The notes under the pieces: model-generated | The model's database searches: none | The model's input: the letters and a program-made list of their open reading frames with translations, nothing else | Told to the model about the DNA's origin: nothing | Shown here: in pieces, positions 27,650 through 36,598 of the stretch | How positions within the stretch are numbered: the stretch's first letter is position 1 | Layout of the letters: every line of letters starts with the position of its first letter | Assembly (NCBI RefSeq): GCF_004345615.1 | Contig: NZ_SLWK01000013.1 | Location: 1 to 64,000 of the forward strand | Length of the DNA stretch: 64,000 nucleotides | DNA from: Natronoflexus pectinivorans | GTDB taxonomy: Bacteria; Bacteroidota; Bacteroidia; Bacteroidales; Marinilabiliaceae | Direction: 5' to 3' | Program-made: the position numbers and the translations under genes

Positions 27650-30394
27650 CTAATTTTTAATTATTTTTTTCACTATAACTTCATCTGGCCATTCTATTTT
27701 CACGAAATAAATACCCTGATTGAAACCTGTCATATCAATTGTATGCGATGAACCGCTTCCAATCTGATTTAATAAACGTTGGCCAATGCTATTGTAAACA
27801 CTTATGCTTACTTGCGATCCGGGCAGTTCTATGGTGAAGCTATCTGCCACAGGATTTGGATAAATATTAACCTTTTTGGCTTCTTGATAATTTACGTTTG
27901 TGATATCACAAGCCAATGCTGGAGGACCTTCCCCTGTAGGAGGAGTGCTTCCTGATGTAAGATAGATTTTATCCAGTTTTGCACCATCTTCTCGATATCC
28001 GATGGTTAGAATGTTTTGTCCTTCATCCAAATCAAATGTATTAGGGAATTGAAACCAAGTCCAAGAAGAAGAAGGCCCGATATTATTCCAATTAAAAAAT
28101 GAGCCGTTGTTCATTTTTATCCAAAAAGAGTCTGCGTTTGCATCCGGACATATTAAACGTAGATACATATTGTAAGTACCACTTTCCTCCACATCAAAAG
28201 TATAGGTTATTAATCCTCCTGACTCAACTGATGGGACACTATTGAGGGCATTATTTCCTGGTTGTACAGTTACATATTTACCACCAGAAGCATTCTCGTC
28301 AGACACGATATTCCACATTGAACCTACAGTTCCACATTCTCCTTCGATCCAAATACCGGATACTTCCTTCACGGTTATAACAACTTCATCACTTGCATAA
28401 TTTCCTTCTTCATCAAAAACCGTTAGCACTACAACGTATTCACCAGTCGGCATATATAGAGAAGGATTCATGCCTGTTGCAATCTGATCTCCTGAAACAC
28501 TCCATTCATAAGTTTCAATCTCTCCAAAAGGATTATCGCTCCAGGAACCATCTAAGAAAACATTAGGTTCTTCATTACTATTATCCCATACAGTCTGATT
28601 GTTTCCTGCATTGGCTCTTAGTTTAAGGGTTTTATTAATTCTTATTATGTGAAGGTCTCTGGCTCCTGCAATTGCGTTTGTTGAATTTTCCAAACGAAAA
28701 GCTACCAATTCATCAAAATCTGCTTCGCCTATAAACTCAATTCCGATTGTTTTAGAAGTTTCACCAGGTGCAAATGTTACTGTTGTAGATTGAATATTAA
28801 AATCTATGCCAGGAATACCATCACCAGCAACAGGTACTAATTCTGTTGTTATGGTTTGTGAATGTGCTTTGTTGAGCTTTATGGTTATTTCTAATGTTTC
28901 TCCTCTGTTTGCAGTCGAAATAACTCTATCAAAATATACCAATGTGCCTGTTGTTTGTCTGTCAGCCTCCCAACCGAAAAGACTTGGTCCATAATACGCA
29001 TATGCACCTAAATCCAAACCATTATCTCCGGCTCCTTTTGCAGGGCTTGATGCTTGAAGTCTGAAGTCGGTGGTGCTTACAAAAAGAGGATCCGTAGACA
29101 AGCCATTGGTATCTCCCATCGCATCATGGAACGCTTCAGGCGTTACTTGACTACCCGGCGACGTGCTGTTATAGGCAGGCAAGGTTACCAATATCCCATT
29201 TTTATCCGTAAATTCTTGCGTTGGGGTAGTTTCAGGGATGTGATCATACAAAACGGAATTAGTTATAGAAGTAGAAAACCACAAGTTGTTTCGAAAGATA
29301 TCAGGACCATGATCCATTGCAGCACGAGAAAACTGAATATTGTGCCTGGTATTGTTGAAACTAATGTTGTTCCTTAATTCATCTTCCACTGATTTATGAA
29401 TAACAAAACCATCCCTATTATTGAAGGCCACATTATTGATATATCGTGGGTAATAAGTCCAATTAGTTCCAGAATAATATGAAGACATGTAGCCGGATTG
29501 CATTCCAACAGAAATGTTTTCCTGAATAACATTGGCTCTACAACGCGATTCGTTAAATACATTGCCGGCACCACCATTCCCAAAGTTTCGTAGGATGATA
29601 TTACGACTTCCATCCCTATCTAGCCAAATATGGTTTACAACATCCTCTCCATAATTAAATGCAATAACATTATTCCCATTCGACATGTCTTGAATATCAA
29701 TAGCCCTAGAAAACAACCAAGTACCACCCCAGCTGCGCTGTTTTCCCTTGAAATCGATAAAAGTATTGTTAATTATCAGGTTGTGTTGCGAGGTTTGTTG
29801 GTTAACATTAATACCGTCGCCGGTAATGTTTTTGAAATAGTTATTGGAAACCACATTTCGAGATGAGTGGAACAGTGCCACCATCTGGTTGCCATTCCAA
29901 GTGCCTACCTGGCTATTCCCCAGGTTTTCAAATCGATTGTTGATCACCACATTGCCTTGGCCAGACCTGATATAAATACTTGCTCTTCCAAACTGAAAAT
30001 CTTTAAACTGAAATCCTTCGATCCAGATAAAACTTCTGTTCGTCAATTCGAAAACGGCAGTATTGTCTGTGATGGAAGTTCCAGGGTGCGTGATGATCAC
30101 ATCGCCTGTGCCTGGTTTGGGCTTAAAAACTATCATGGCATTTTCGGTACCCGATGATTTAGGTATAATGTTATGCTCAATGTATGTTCCCTCATTAACA
30201 AAAACAGTGTCACCAGGATCGACCATTGATGCTGCTTTTGCTATTGTCAAAAATGGATCATCAATAGCACCTGTTCCATCATCACTCCCTGTAGTTGAAA
30301 CATAATAGTTTGTTGCATTAATATTTGTTACAAACAACAGAAATACTAATGTAAACGTTAACTTACAACTTGATAAAAATAGATGTTTAATCAT
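27650..30394 (-). CDS. T9SS-exported right-handed beta-helix protein with Calx-beta, PKD-like and CBM-like domains
   Basis: 914 residues. A signal peptide is followed by a DUF1565-type parallel beta-helix (about 30-475; YYVSTTGSDDGTG..., many NVVSNNYF/NIISF-like coils, ending in DLGAYAYYG). Next come a Calx-beta-like domain (about 483-590, VTFAPGETSKTIGI), a PKD-like domain (about 591-685, YEWSVSGDQ ... YVVVLTVFDEEGN), a CBM6/35-like beta-sandwich (about 686-815, beginning WIEGECGTVGSMW) and a T9SS sorting domain (about 840-914, VNIYPNPVADSF ... GIYFVKIE). Beta-helix proteins of this kind are often polysaccharide lyases, epimerases or binding proteins, but I see no diagnostic active site. It lies next to the HTCS and is probably displayed at the cell surface as part of the glycan locus. 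Confidence 0.88.
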   Translation of the reverse strand: MIKHLFLSSCKLTFTLVFLLFVTNINATNYYVSTTGSDDGTGAIDDPFLTIAKAASMVDPGDTVFVNEGTYIEHNIIPKSSGTENAMIVFKPKPGTGDVIITHPGTSITDNTAVFELTNRSFIWIEGFQFKDFQFGRASIYIRSGQGNVVINNRFENLGNSQVGTWNGNQMVALFHSSRNVVSNNYFKNITGDGINVNQQTSQHNLIINNTFIDFKGKQRSWGGTWLFSRAIDIQDMSNGNNVIAFNYGEDVVNHIWLDRDGSRNIILRNFGNGGAGNVFNESRCRANVIQENISVGMQSGYMSSYYSGTNWTYYPRYINNVAFNNRDGFVIHKSVEDELRNNISFNNTRHNIQFSRAAMDHGPDIFRNNLWFSTSITNSVLYDHIPETTPTQEFTDKNGILVTLPAYNSTSPGSQVTPEAFHDAMGDTNGLSTDPLFVSTTDFRLQASSPAKGAGDNGLDLGAYAYYGPSLFGWEADRQTTGTLVYFDRVISTANRGETLEITIKLNKAHSQTITTELVPVAGDGIPGIDFNIQSTTVTFAPGETSKTIGIEFIGEADFDELVAFRLENSTNAIAGARDLHIIRINKTLKLRANAGNNQTVWDNSNEEPNVFLDGSWSDNPFGEIETYEWSVSGDQIATGMNPSLYMPTGEYVVVLTVFDEEGNYASDEVVITVKEVSGIWIEGECGTVGSMWNIVSDENASGGKYVTVQPGNNALNSVPSVESGGLITYTFDVEESGTYNMYLRLICPDANADSFWIKMNNGSFFNWNNIGPSSSWTWFQFPNTFDLDEGQNILTIGYREDGAKLDKIYLTSGSTPPTGEGPPALACDITNVNYQEAKKVNIYPNPVADSFTIELPGSQVSISVYNSIGQRLLNQIGSGSSHTIDMTGFNQGIYFVKIEWPDEVIVKKIIKN

Positions 30395-30968
30395 AGTTCT
30401 AATTTTAATTTAAAAAATCCAGACAGTTTAAGATTAGATCATTCCAATTCACTAATTATTAATAATGTATATAAATCCTAAACACAAGAAGGTGTATTAC
30501 CCAAAAGGCGTGATAATGATAATTAATTCTCTTTTGGTATTTATCTGATAATCTCTGACAGTCTGGAAATCCGACCTAACAAACTATAAAATAAGTTATT
30601 ACATGAATTACAAAAAAAGTTTGCCTTTAAGCAAAGGCTTAACCGTTATACAACTGATAATATGCATATTACACACTTATCAACGATAGTTAAACATGTG
30701 TTTTACATGTTTAACTATCGTTGAGATTTAGTAGAATGCTTCTTAAACATTTGCACCAAAATATCAATCCATAGAAATAATGCCTGTAATTATTTCGCCA
30801 ATAAATATCACAAAACGACAACTGCTTATTATACAATTATTTTCATGAAGAAATATTGCTATCAATTAAGTCTATGCAATCATTCTATGCTATAAAATTT
30901 TGGTGTTGAATTCTTTCATTTTCCAGACTTTTTTATCCTTCCTAATAAAACAATTTCAGATATTGCTT
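30395..30968. other. Gene-free stretch upstream of the beta-helix gene
   Basis: AT-rich, no genes. It contains the perfect 20-bp hairpin at 30680-30724. The promoter of the beta-helix protein gene should be in its left part, but no clear consensus is seen. Confidence 0.5.
30680..30724. repeat. Perfect 20-bp inverted repeat with 5-base loop
   Basis: TCAACGATAGTTAAACATGT (30680-30699) pairs without mismatch with 30705-30724. It lies about 290 bases upstream of the beta-helix gene, with no T-run on either side. A terminator for the degraded gene at 30969 (minus strand) is one possibility, since it begins 245 bases past that remnant's stop. Confidence 0.75.
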
Positions 30969-31076
30969 TTAAGATAAGTAATAAGAAGAAGGGTTCCCAT
31001 AGAACTCCCTAAAAGTTTTTGCAAAGTAAGTAGGGGAAGAAAAGCCTGTCATTTATGATATTTCTGACATGGAGTA
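30969..31076 (-). pseudogene. Remnant of an AraC-type C-terminal domain (probably a lost HTCS)
   Basis: Minus-strand translation ending at 30969 reads SEIS-stop-MTGFSSPTYFAKTFREFYG then NPSSYYLS-stop. This is the second helix-turn-helix of an AraC family protein (compare SEVSFMVGFSDPKYFSRCF in the HTCS at 23052). A TAA at 31055-31053 replaces the residue normally Tyr or Phe. Upstream of about 31076 another stop occurs and the family A repeat begins at 31095. Only about 34 codons of the gene survive. It is a broken 3' end of a regulator once located upstream of the beta-helix gene. Confidence 0.75.
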
Positions 31077-31094
31077 TTACTTGTATTTACTCAA

Positions 31095-31305
31095 TAACAC
31101 TGCTGACCTGATAATTAATTTAGATTTCTCGCTCTGCTCGAAATGACAAAACTTTCAGGAAGTCAAGACAGGTGAAGGGGTTATTGCGGCTTCGCCGCAA
31201 TAACCCCTTCACCTCACACAACGTAACATCTTGTCATTTCGAGAGAAGCGAGAAATCTATTATATGATTATCATAATGAAAAAAACTCAGTCAGGCAGTA
31301 GTTAT
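31095..31305. repeat. MITE-like family A, copy 3 (21-bp perfect hairpin core)
   Basis: About 211 bp, near-identical to the reverse complement of copy 2. The core stem is perfect over 21 bp (31170-31190 with 31194-31214, loop TTC). The inner arms are AGATTTCTCGCTCTGCTCG on the left and GAGAGAAGCGAGAAATCT on the right. Edges TAACACTGCTGACC and AGTCAGGCAGTAGTTATA form imperfect inverted repeats. It abuts the AraC remnant at 30969-31076. Confidence 0.8.
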
Positions 31306-31410
31306 ACTAAACCTCAAAAAACACGTATATTGCAAACACATGCAACTACTCAGTAAGCAAATCATTATTTAATGAGATTTAATTGATAAAAAAACTTTTT
31401 ACATCAATTT

Positions 31411-32250
31411 TCATCCATGGCAAAGGTCATCCACCTCATCCAGAATTTTTCCACGTTTATTTCCTTTTAGGCGCAAATTGTCTAACACCTCAGGTTTTTC
31501 AAGCAACTGGCGACAAAGCACCACGCCCTGATTCAGTAATTGTGCTTTTTCGGCTTTTGAAAGCTGGGTAATAGCAGTAATGGGGAAAATCCGCATCTCT
31601 TCAATCAACTGACGCAAATTTCTTTTCTCAGGAAAATCCCAGCCTAAAAGCTTTAACCCGCTGCATAATCCAAAATCTATGGCATCGGTTGTAAAGCGTG
31701 TATTGGTAACCACCCAACCCTGAAAATTGAAACGTTGATATGCAGTATCTTTTTGCCTTTCTCTTACAATATCATCTATACGAGACTTGATATACAGAGG
31801 CACCTGTACGCTGGCAAATTTTCCGGGACTGTTGTAAAACTTACATTCGACCAAGTGCTGATGCGTTTGGCTGGTTGCTATCACATCCATTTCGTGCGAT
31901 ACGCAGTGCCCTTTTAAGACCTCTCCAACTCTCACTTCAAAACCCTGATATTTAAAGAGCTGCCCGATAAAATGCTCAAATGGATAACCAGACGGACCTA
32001 ACTCCATAATGGCTTTCTTAAGGCTATACCTTGCGGCCATGCTTCGCCGCTTTCGCCGAAGCAAAGAAAAGGCACGGTTGTAAATTCGCTTTGTGGTCAT
32101 TCCTTCCTTCAGCCACGACTCAACATCTTCAACCACTTCCTGAATTAATGCGCCATCGGCTCCTGAACGTTTTAATGATTGCTCCAGTTTCTCAACCGAA
32201 AAGGGTTGCATTTCACCTGAAGCTTTTTCTATGAGTAATTTTTTTGACAT
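31411..32250 (-). CDS. ATP-cone domain fused to an Mrr-like restriction endonuclease domain
   Basis: 279 residues. An N-terminal ATP-cone (residues about 1-88: LIEKASGEMQPFSVEKLEQSL..., with RSMAARYSLKKAIMELGPSGYPFE as its end), the nucleotide-sensing module of ribonucleotide reductase and NrdR. A restriction-endonuclease-like core follows (about 89-200) with Asp122 in SHEMDVIA and Glu135-x-Lys137 in HLVECKFYN, the PD-(D/E)xK metal site. A C-terminal helical region ends the protein. No methyltransferase is adjacent. Function is unknown: nucleotide-gated DNA cleavage or repair is a guess. It lies 82 bases downstream of mscS on the same strand. Confidence 0.85.
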   Translation of the reverse strand: MSKKLLIEKASGEMQPFSVEKLEQSLKRSGADGALIQEVVEDVESWLKEGMTTKRIYNRAFSLLRRKRRSMAARYSLKKAIMELGPSGYPFEHFIGQLFKYQGFEVRVGEVLKGHCVSHEMDVIATSQTHQHLVECKFYNSPGKFASVQVPLYIKSRIDDIVRERQKDTAYQRFNFQGWVVTNTRFTTDAIDFGLCSGLKLLGWDFPEKRNLRQLIEEMRIFPITAITQLSKAEKAQLLNQGVVLCRQLLEKPEVLDNLRLKGNKRGKILDEVDDLCHG

Positions 32251-32332
32251 ATAAATTAAGAAAAAAATCTAAGACAAATATGTGAGTTTTTTATGTGTAT
32301 TAATATACATTAACCAAGCAATCTTTTACAAA

Positions 32333-33367
32333 CTAAAACAAATCTCCTTTACGAATAACTCCCTGCTTCAACAATTCGCGAATGACTATTTCTGTCATAT
32401 CGCTTTTAAACTGAAACTCGTACCGGATGTCCATCACATAAGCTTTCAGGCGCATTTTGAGGTATGAACGCCTCTCTTTAACTTCGTTAAAAAACACCAC
32501 TACAATGGGCTTTTCAAGATAGATAAAACGTGAAATCTGGGCGGTTTCAATGGCTATTTTTCGGGCTTTTTGTGTATCCACATCAATGGGAAGATAAATT
32601 TCGGCCACCACCTGGCAATTCAGCTCTCCGGAATTGGCATTTGAAACTGATGAATTCATCAGTTCCATATTTGGAACTGATACCACCGAATCATCGGGTG
32701 TAACAATTCGAGTGGCTCGCAGGCCAATTTCAATGACTTCACCGTAATATTTTCCAGTTTCTATCTTATCCCCAACCTGAAAAGGTCTGTCGAACAACAA
32801 CATAATCCCACCAAAAACATTCTTAAGCAAATCTTGTGCAGCCAGACCAATGGCAATGGCTGCAGAGGCCCACATGGCCAGATAGGTTTCCATAGGCGGA
32901 TTGTAAATGCCTTTAATAATAACAAATACAATAAGCATCCATAGTAAAATTCGCACCACCGGAATGATGCTTTTCAATCCTATTCTTAATTTGCTGCTCT
33001 TTTCAGCGATGGCTTCCAGAATTCTTATCACAAACCGTATGATAAGATAGCCAAGCACAATAATCACAAGTGTCCAGAAAATTTTGCTGAAAGAGATAAC
33101 GTTGATGACCTCTCCCGGGGTTCCCATCTCCTGGAGGACATGCACTCGCTTTTGAGCGGAGTCAGCTGCTGTTTCTGATTTAGATTTCTCCTTCGTAATT
33201 AATGATACGGTATCAACTTGGGCTTTACCAATTACCACCGTGAATGTATCGGGAAGTGCAACCTCTAATGTGTCAATATTTGGAAAGCGGGCTGGCAACG
33301 TATCAGGTTCAGCTAATATCAGCGAAGCAGACAGAAAGAAAATAATGGATATGATATATTTTGACAT
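32333..33367 (-). CDS. Small-conductance mechanosensitive channel (MscS family) with signal peptide
   Basis: 344 residues. A cleavable-looking signal (IISIIFFLSASLILA) and about 70 residues of polar extracytoplasmic sequence precede three membrane helices. The pore helix and start of the beta-domain carry the family pattern AAIAIGLAAQDLLKNVFGGIMLLFDRPFQVGDKI. The cytoplasmic alpha/beta cage domain (IYLPIDVDTQKARKIAIE...) completes the protein. It opens under membrane tension to release solutes. It starts 16 bases after the stop of the 1009-residue gene, so the two are almost certainly co-transcribed. Confidence 0.92.
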   Translation of the reverse strand: MSKYIISIIFFLSASLILAEPDTLPARFPNIDTLEVALPDTFTVVIGKAQVDTVSLITKEKSKSETAADSAQKRVHVLQEMGTPGEVINVISFSKIFWTLVIIVLGYLIIRFVIRILEAIAEKSSKLRIGLKSIIPVVRILLWMLIVFVIIKGIYNPPMETYLAMWASAAIAIGLAAQDLLKNVFGGIMLLFDRPFQVGDKIETGKYYGEVIEIGLRATRIVTPDDSVVSVPNMELMNSSVSNANSGELNCQVVAEIYLPIDVDTQKARKIAIETAQISRFIYLEKPIVVVFFNEVKERRSYLKMRLKAYVMDIRYEFQFKSDMTEIVIRELLKQGVIRKGDLF

Positions 33368-33383
33368 TATCGTATATTTTGAA

Positions 33384-36300
33384 TCAACTTATAAAATTTC
33401 GGGACTGAAGATGCCTGACAACCGGCCGGTAAACTATGGGATTCACGTTGTATTTTGTTTTTGGCCGGATAAGCAGTCCTTTCTCGAGCATGGGCACTAA
33501 AATGTTTCTAGCGGAATTTTCCGATTTACCAGTAACCTGAACATAGTCATGCAACGACAAGCCATCGTGTAACACGATGGTTTGAAGCACAAATAATTCG
33601 TCGGCGAACAAATTATTAACAAAGGAAAAATCTATCTCTTTCACTTTTCCCATTTTTATTTCTCGTTCGGTCACCTCGCGGGTAAGTCTTAACCAATAGA
33701 GTTGCGCAAGGCTTATGTTTCCATAGCTTAACCGTGTAAGCTTTCTGAAAAAGTTCTTTCTTAGCATCTCCTGACGAGTTTTTGCGTCAGCTTGTTTAAA
33801 TTGTTTTTGATGAACCACATCATCATCTTCTTCAAAAGATAGTTGGTATCCGCTGATATTATTGCGCCTTGAAATTATCTCTTCCATGGCATCTGGTTGC
33901 ATATCCTGCAAGTGAACTGTTGAAGTAAAATATCCGGAAATATGAATGGTTTTATCGAGATATTTCCAGGCATGCCGGGTAAATGCACCAATCCATAATA
34001 CTTTTTTCATGGTGTTCGACATCAGGTCGAACAACATCATCAGGTCATCGAACCCATTTACCTTTTTTAAATAAAAATGGTGTAGGTTTTCAATAACAAC
34101 TACACTCAGGCTATCTTTATTATTAAGATATTCAATAATTTGTTCATTAGAATCAAAGTGCTCTTTAACTGCGAACAACTCGCTAAAAAAATCTAAATAC
34201 CGATTTACTGTATGTATTTTTTCGCTTAAAGTAACCCTGTATATATCATTCTCCAGATTCTCCTTTTTCAAAAAACGATTGAGCAAGGAAGTCACCCCAC
34301 TGCCCTTTTCACCCACCACAGCAATGGTTATAAAACGGTCTTTTCGCCAATGATTAAGGGTTTCAGTTAATTCATTCAGTTCATCCTCCCTGCCAACAAA
34401 AAAACGCGACTCATTAACCGGCGTTAACTGGTAAAGCCTTTGGTAGACAAATGGCAGTTTTTTCAAGGCATCAGCTGTCTCATTTATGAATTCAGATAAC
34501 TCGAAAGCCAGACTTGCCGATTCATGTTTTAACCCTATTTTATACTGAAATTTATCAGCTCCGGATTTGAATTTTGTATAGCTGTTTTTCACATACTCAA
34601 AAGCCAGAGGAATAGCTGTTTTAAATCCTTTAAATAATTTTTCCTGAAACTCCTTTGACCTTTCAAGGGCTTTAATACGAGCTATTTTGAGATTGAGTTC
34701 AAAAATGGATTCACTGTTGGTGAGTTTCTGAATCTGGTCGTTAAAACGGTTAATGGTGACAGCAAAATCGGCACTAAAAGTTTTCCCGGTATTATTAACA
34801 ATCCTATGAGATTCGGAAAGCAACTCCAAAGAACGAACCGTGCCTTCCATCGCACTGATTAATGCCTCGCGAGCGGTTCCCTTTTTTTCATTCAGCATCA
34901 TCGCAACCGACTCCAGATTAAAATCCCATACAGTACCAAGTCCTGTCAATTTTATTCTTGCTTCTTCAAGATTTTGCTCAACGGTGGCCATTATTTTCCC
35001 GGCATCGGTAACAAATACCGGCAGTGCTTCAAAGCTTAACAAACCAAGGGGAGATATGGTATTTACATCTTTTTCCTGTATCGGAGCTGCATATTTACGT
35101 TCAGAAACAAACGTGCGTTTTTCCGAGACTTTATTTAATTCTGCTTTAAAACTCTGTAATAGTCGCCTGTAGTCGCTTTTAAAACAAATGGCCAATTTTT
35201 CAGTTAAGCCTGCAATGTGTTTATCTACAAATTCGCTTTCAGCTAATTTCCTCTCATTTGCCGCCAATTGAAGCACAGTTTTCTTTTGTCCTTCACAATT
35301 ATCAAAGCGGTTACCGCTTTTGATTATAAATTGTTCTACCACAGCAAAACCGTCTTCAAGTTCCCCATGTATGTAATTATGGGTAACCTTTTCAAATTCA
35401 AAATATATATGAAAAACATTCAGATAGAGCAATGAAATCTCAACATCCAGCGTCCAGTCATCCAAAAGTGTGCACCACGACCTGTTCCATCCCCCAAGAA
35501 TTCGATTACAATGATTATGAACGCGGTTACAATATGCATCAACCTTTCTGTTTTTGTATTTGCCGCCTGAAATATATAAGGTATCCGCTAAATTATACAG
35601 TGCATCAATTTGTAAAAATACATCCTTCAAATTCTCTTCAACTGAGCGTTCAAATTTCAGCAAAAGCTCTTTTTTTGTGGTAGCATTAATTATCTCAGGC
35701 AGTACCTCTTTAATATCCAACGCAGATTTATCCTCTTTTTTTTTCAAAGTTGCGTTACAGTGCTGGCTCAATGACATATCCTGCTCCCATAGTTCCAAGA
35801 AATCATGGGTATAATGAGTCAATAATTCCTCTAACAGCTCTATTTGTTGTTGATACAACCAGCCATAAATGTGATGTGTCAGCATCTGATTAAGAGGAAT
35901 GCGTCGCACTCTGAAAACGGTATTATCTCTAAGCGGTTTTCGGAATAATTTCCGAAAACCATTATAAATCCCCCTAAACCATTGAAGAATAGATGCTCGG
36001 AAATTACAAAAAACTGCAGCCGGATATAAAAACGGATTTTTAAGAAGAGAAAGTTCGTACCAAGTATATGGTTCTCTTACGGTCACTCTTTTAGGAAATT
36101 CGGCTATCCATTTCTGAAACTCATTTTCAAAAACTTCTGAAAGCTTATGAATACCATCATTGTTGCAGGTTTTAAGGTGCTCTTCGAGCATCTTAAATAT
36201 TTCTACCCGGAAGTTTCGTTGTAACTCAACGTACTTAGCACTTTCATCGGGTTCTTTTAGCTCTTTCTTTAAACGATGATAGCTATGGAAGTACTCCTCA

Positions 36301-36413
36301 ACCAACTTTTCCTGCCGCCCGGTTTGAGAATTTACAAAATCTTTAACAACAGGCCAAACTGCTGATATATATGAAGAATAAGCTTCGGCAATTATATCGT
36401 TTTTAAAATTCAT
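33384..36413 (-). CDS. Large protein of unknown function with degenerate P-loop ATPase domain
   Basis: 1009 residues, not recognised as a whole. The first ~650 residues are helical and charged, rich in Lys/Glu, with no signal peptide and an aromatic-basic patch near 140-165. At about residue 699 the sequence VVGEKGSGVTSLLNRFL aligns with a Walker A motif but has Val instead of the invariant Lys. A hydrophobic strand with Glu (SVVVIENLHHFY) could be Walker B, and RFFVGREDELNELTE before the loop resembles the start of STAND/AAA modules. The C-terminal ~100 residues resemble a winged helix (LHDYVQVTGKSENSARNILVPMLEKGLL). It is coupled to mscS (16-base gap). Confidence 0.75.
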   Translation of the reverse strand: MNFKNDIIAEAYSSYISAVWPVVKDFVNSQTGRQEKLVEEYFHSYHRLKKELKEPDESAKYVELQRNFRVEIFKMLEEHLKTCNNDGIHKLSEVFENEFQKWIAEFPKRVTVREPYTWYELSLLKNPFLYPAAVFCNFRASILQWFRGIYNGFRKLFRKPLRDNTVFRVRRIPLNQMLTHHIYGWLYQQQIELLEELLTHYTHDFLELWEQDMSLSQHCNATLKKKEDKSALDIKEVLPEIINATTKKELLLKFERSVEENLKDVFLQIDALYNLADTLYISGGKYKNRKVDAYCNRVHNHCNRILGGWNRSWCTLLDDWTLDVEISLLYLNVFHIYFEFEKVTHNYIHGELEDGFAVVEQFIIKSGNRFDNCEGQKKTVLQLAANERKLAESEFVDKHIAGLTEKLAICFKSDYRRLLQSFKAELNKVSEKRTFVSERKYAAPIQEKDVNTISPLGLLSFEALPVFVTDAGKIMATVEQNLEEARIKLTGLGTVWDFNLESVAMMLNEKKGTAREALISAMEGTVRSLELLSESHRIVNNTGKTFSADFAVTINRFNDQIQKLTNSESIFELNLKIARIKALERSKEFQEKLFKGFKTAIPLAFEYVKNSYTKFKSGADKFQYKIGLKHESASLAFELSEFINETADALKKLPFVYQRLYQLTPVNESRFFVGREDELNELTETLNHWRKDRFITIAVVGEKGSGVTSLLNRFLKKENLENDIYRVTLSEKIHTVNRYLDFFSELFAVKEHFDSNEQIIEYLNNKDSLSVVVIENLHHFYLKKVNGFDDLMMLFDLMSNTMKKVLWIGAFTRHAWKYLDKTIHISGYFTSTVHLQDMQPDAMEEIISRRNNISGYQLSFEEDDDVVHQKQFKQADAKTRQEMLRKNFFRKLTRLSYGNISLAQLYWLRLTREVTEREIKMGKVKEIDFSFVNNLFADELFVLQTIVLHDGLSLHDYVQVTGKSENSARNILVPMLEKGLLIRPKTKYNVNPIVYRPVVRHLQSRNFIS

Positions 36414-36438
36414 GTGCTTATTAATTTGTTTATTGAGG

Positions 36439-36502
36439 TCACATGCAACTCGCCTGAAGAATCATTCTCTGTATAAGCATATTTTACCATGGCTCGTTTC
36501 AT
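36439..36502. repeat. Repeat family B, copy 4 (short)
   Basis: TCACATGCAACTCGCC ... ACCATGGCTCGTTTCATAT, a shortened unit lying 26 bases upstream of the 1009-residue gene and within the 185-base spacer to the antiporter gene. Confidence 0.65.
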
Positions 36503-36598
36503 ATCTAAGAGAATCTTTTTCCGAAGTTAAATTAGGTAAAATCTTTCAGATTTTACAACAACCATCTATCGGAATCGTCAAATTGAGAAAAAAGGGGG

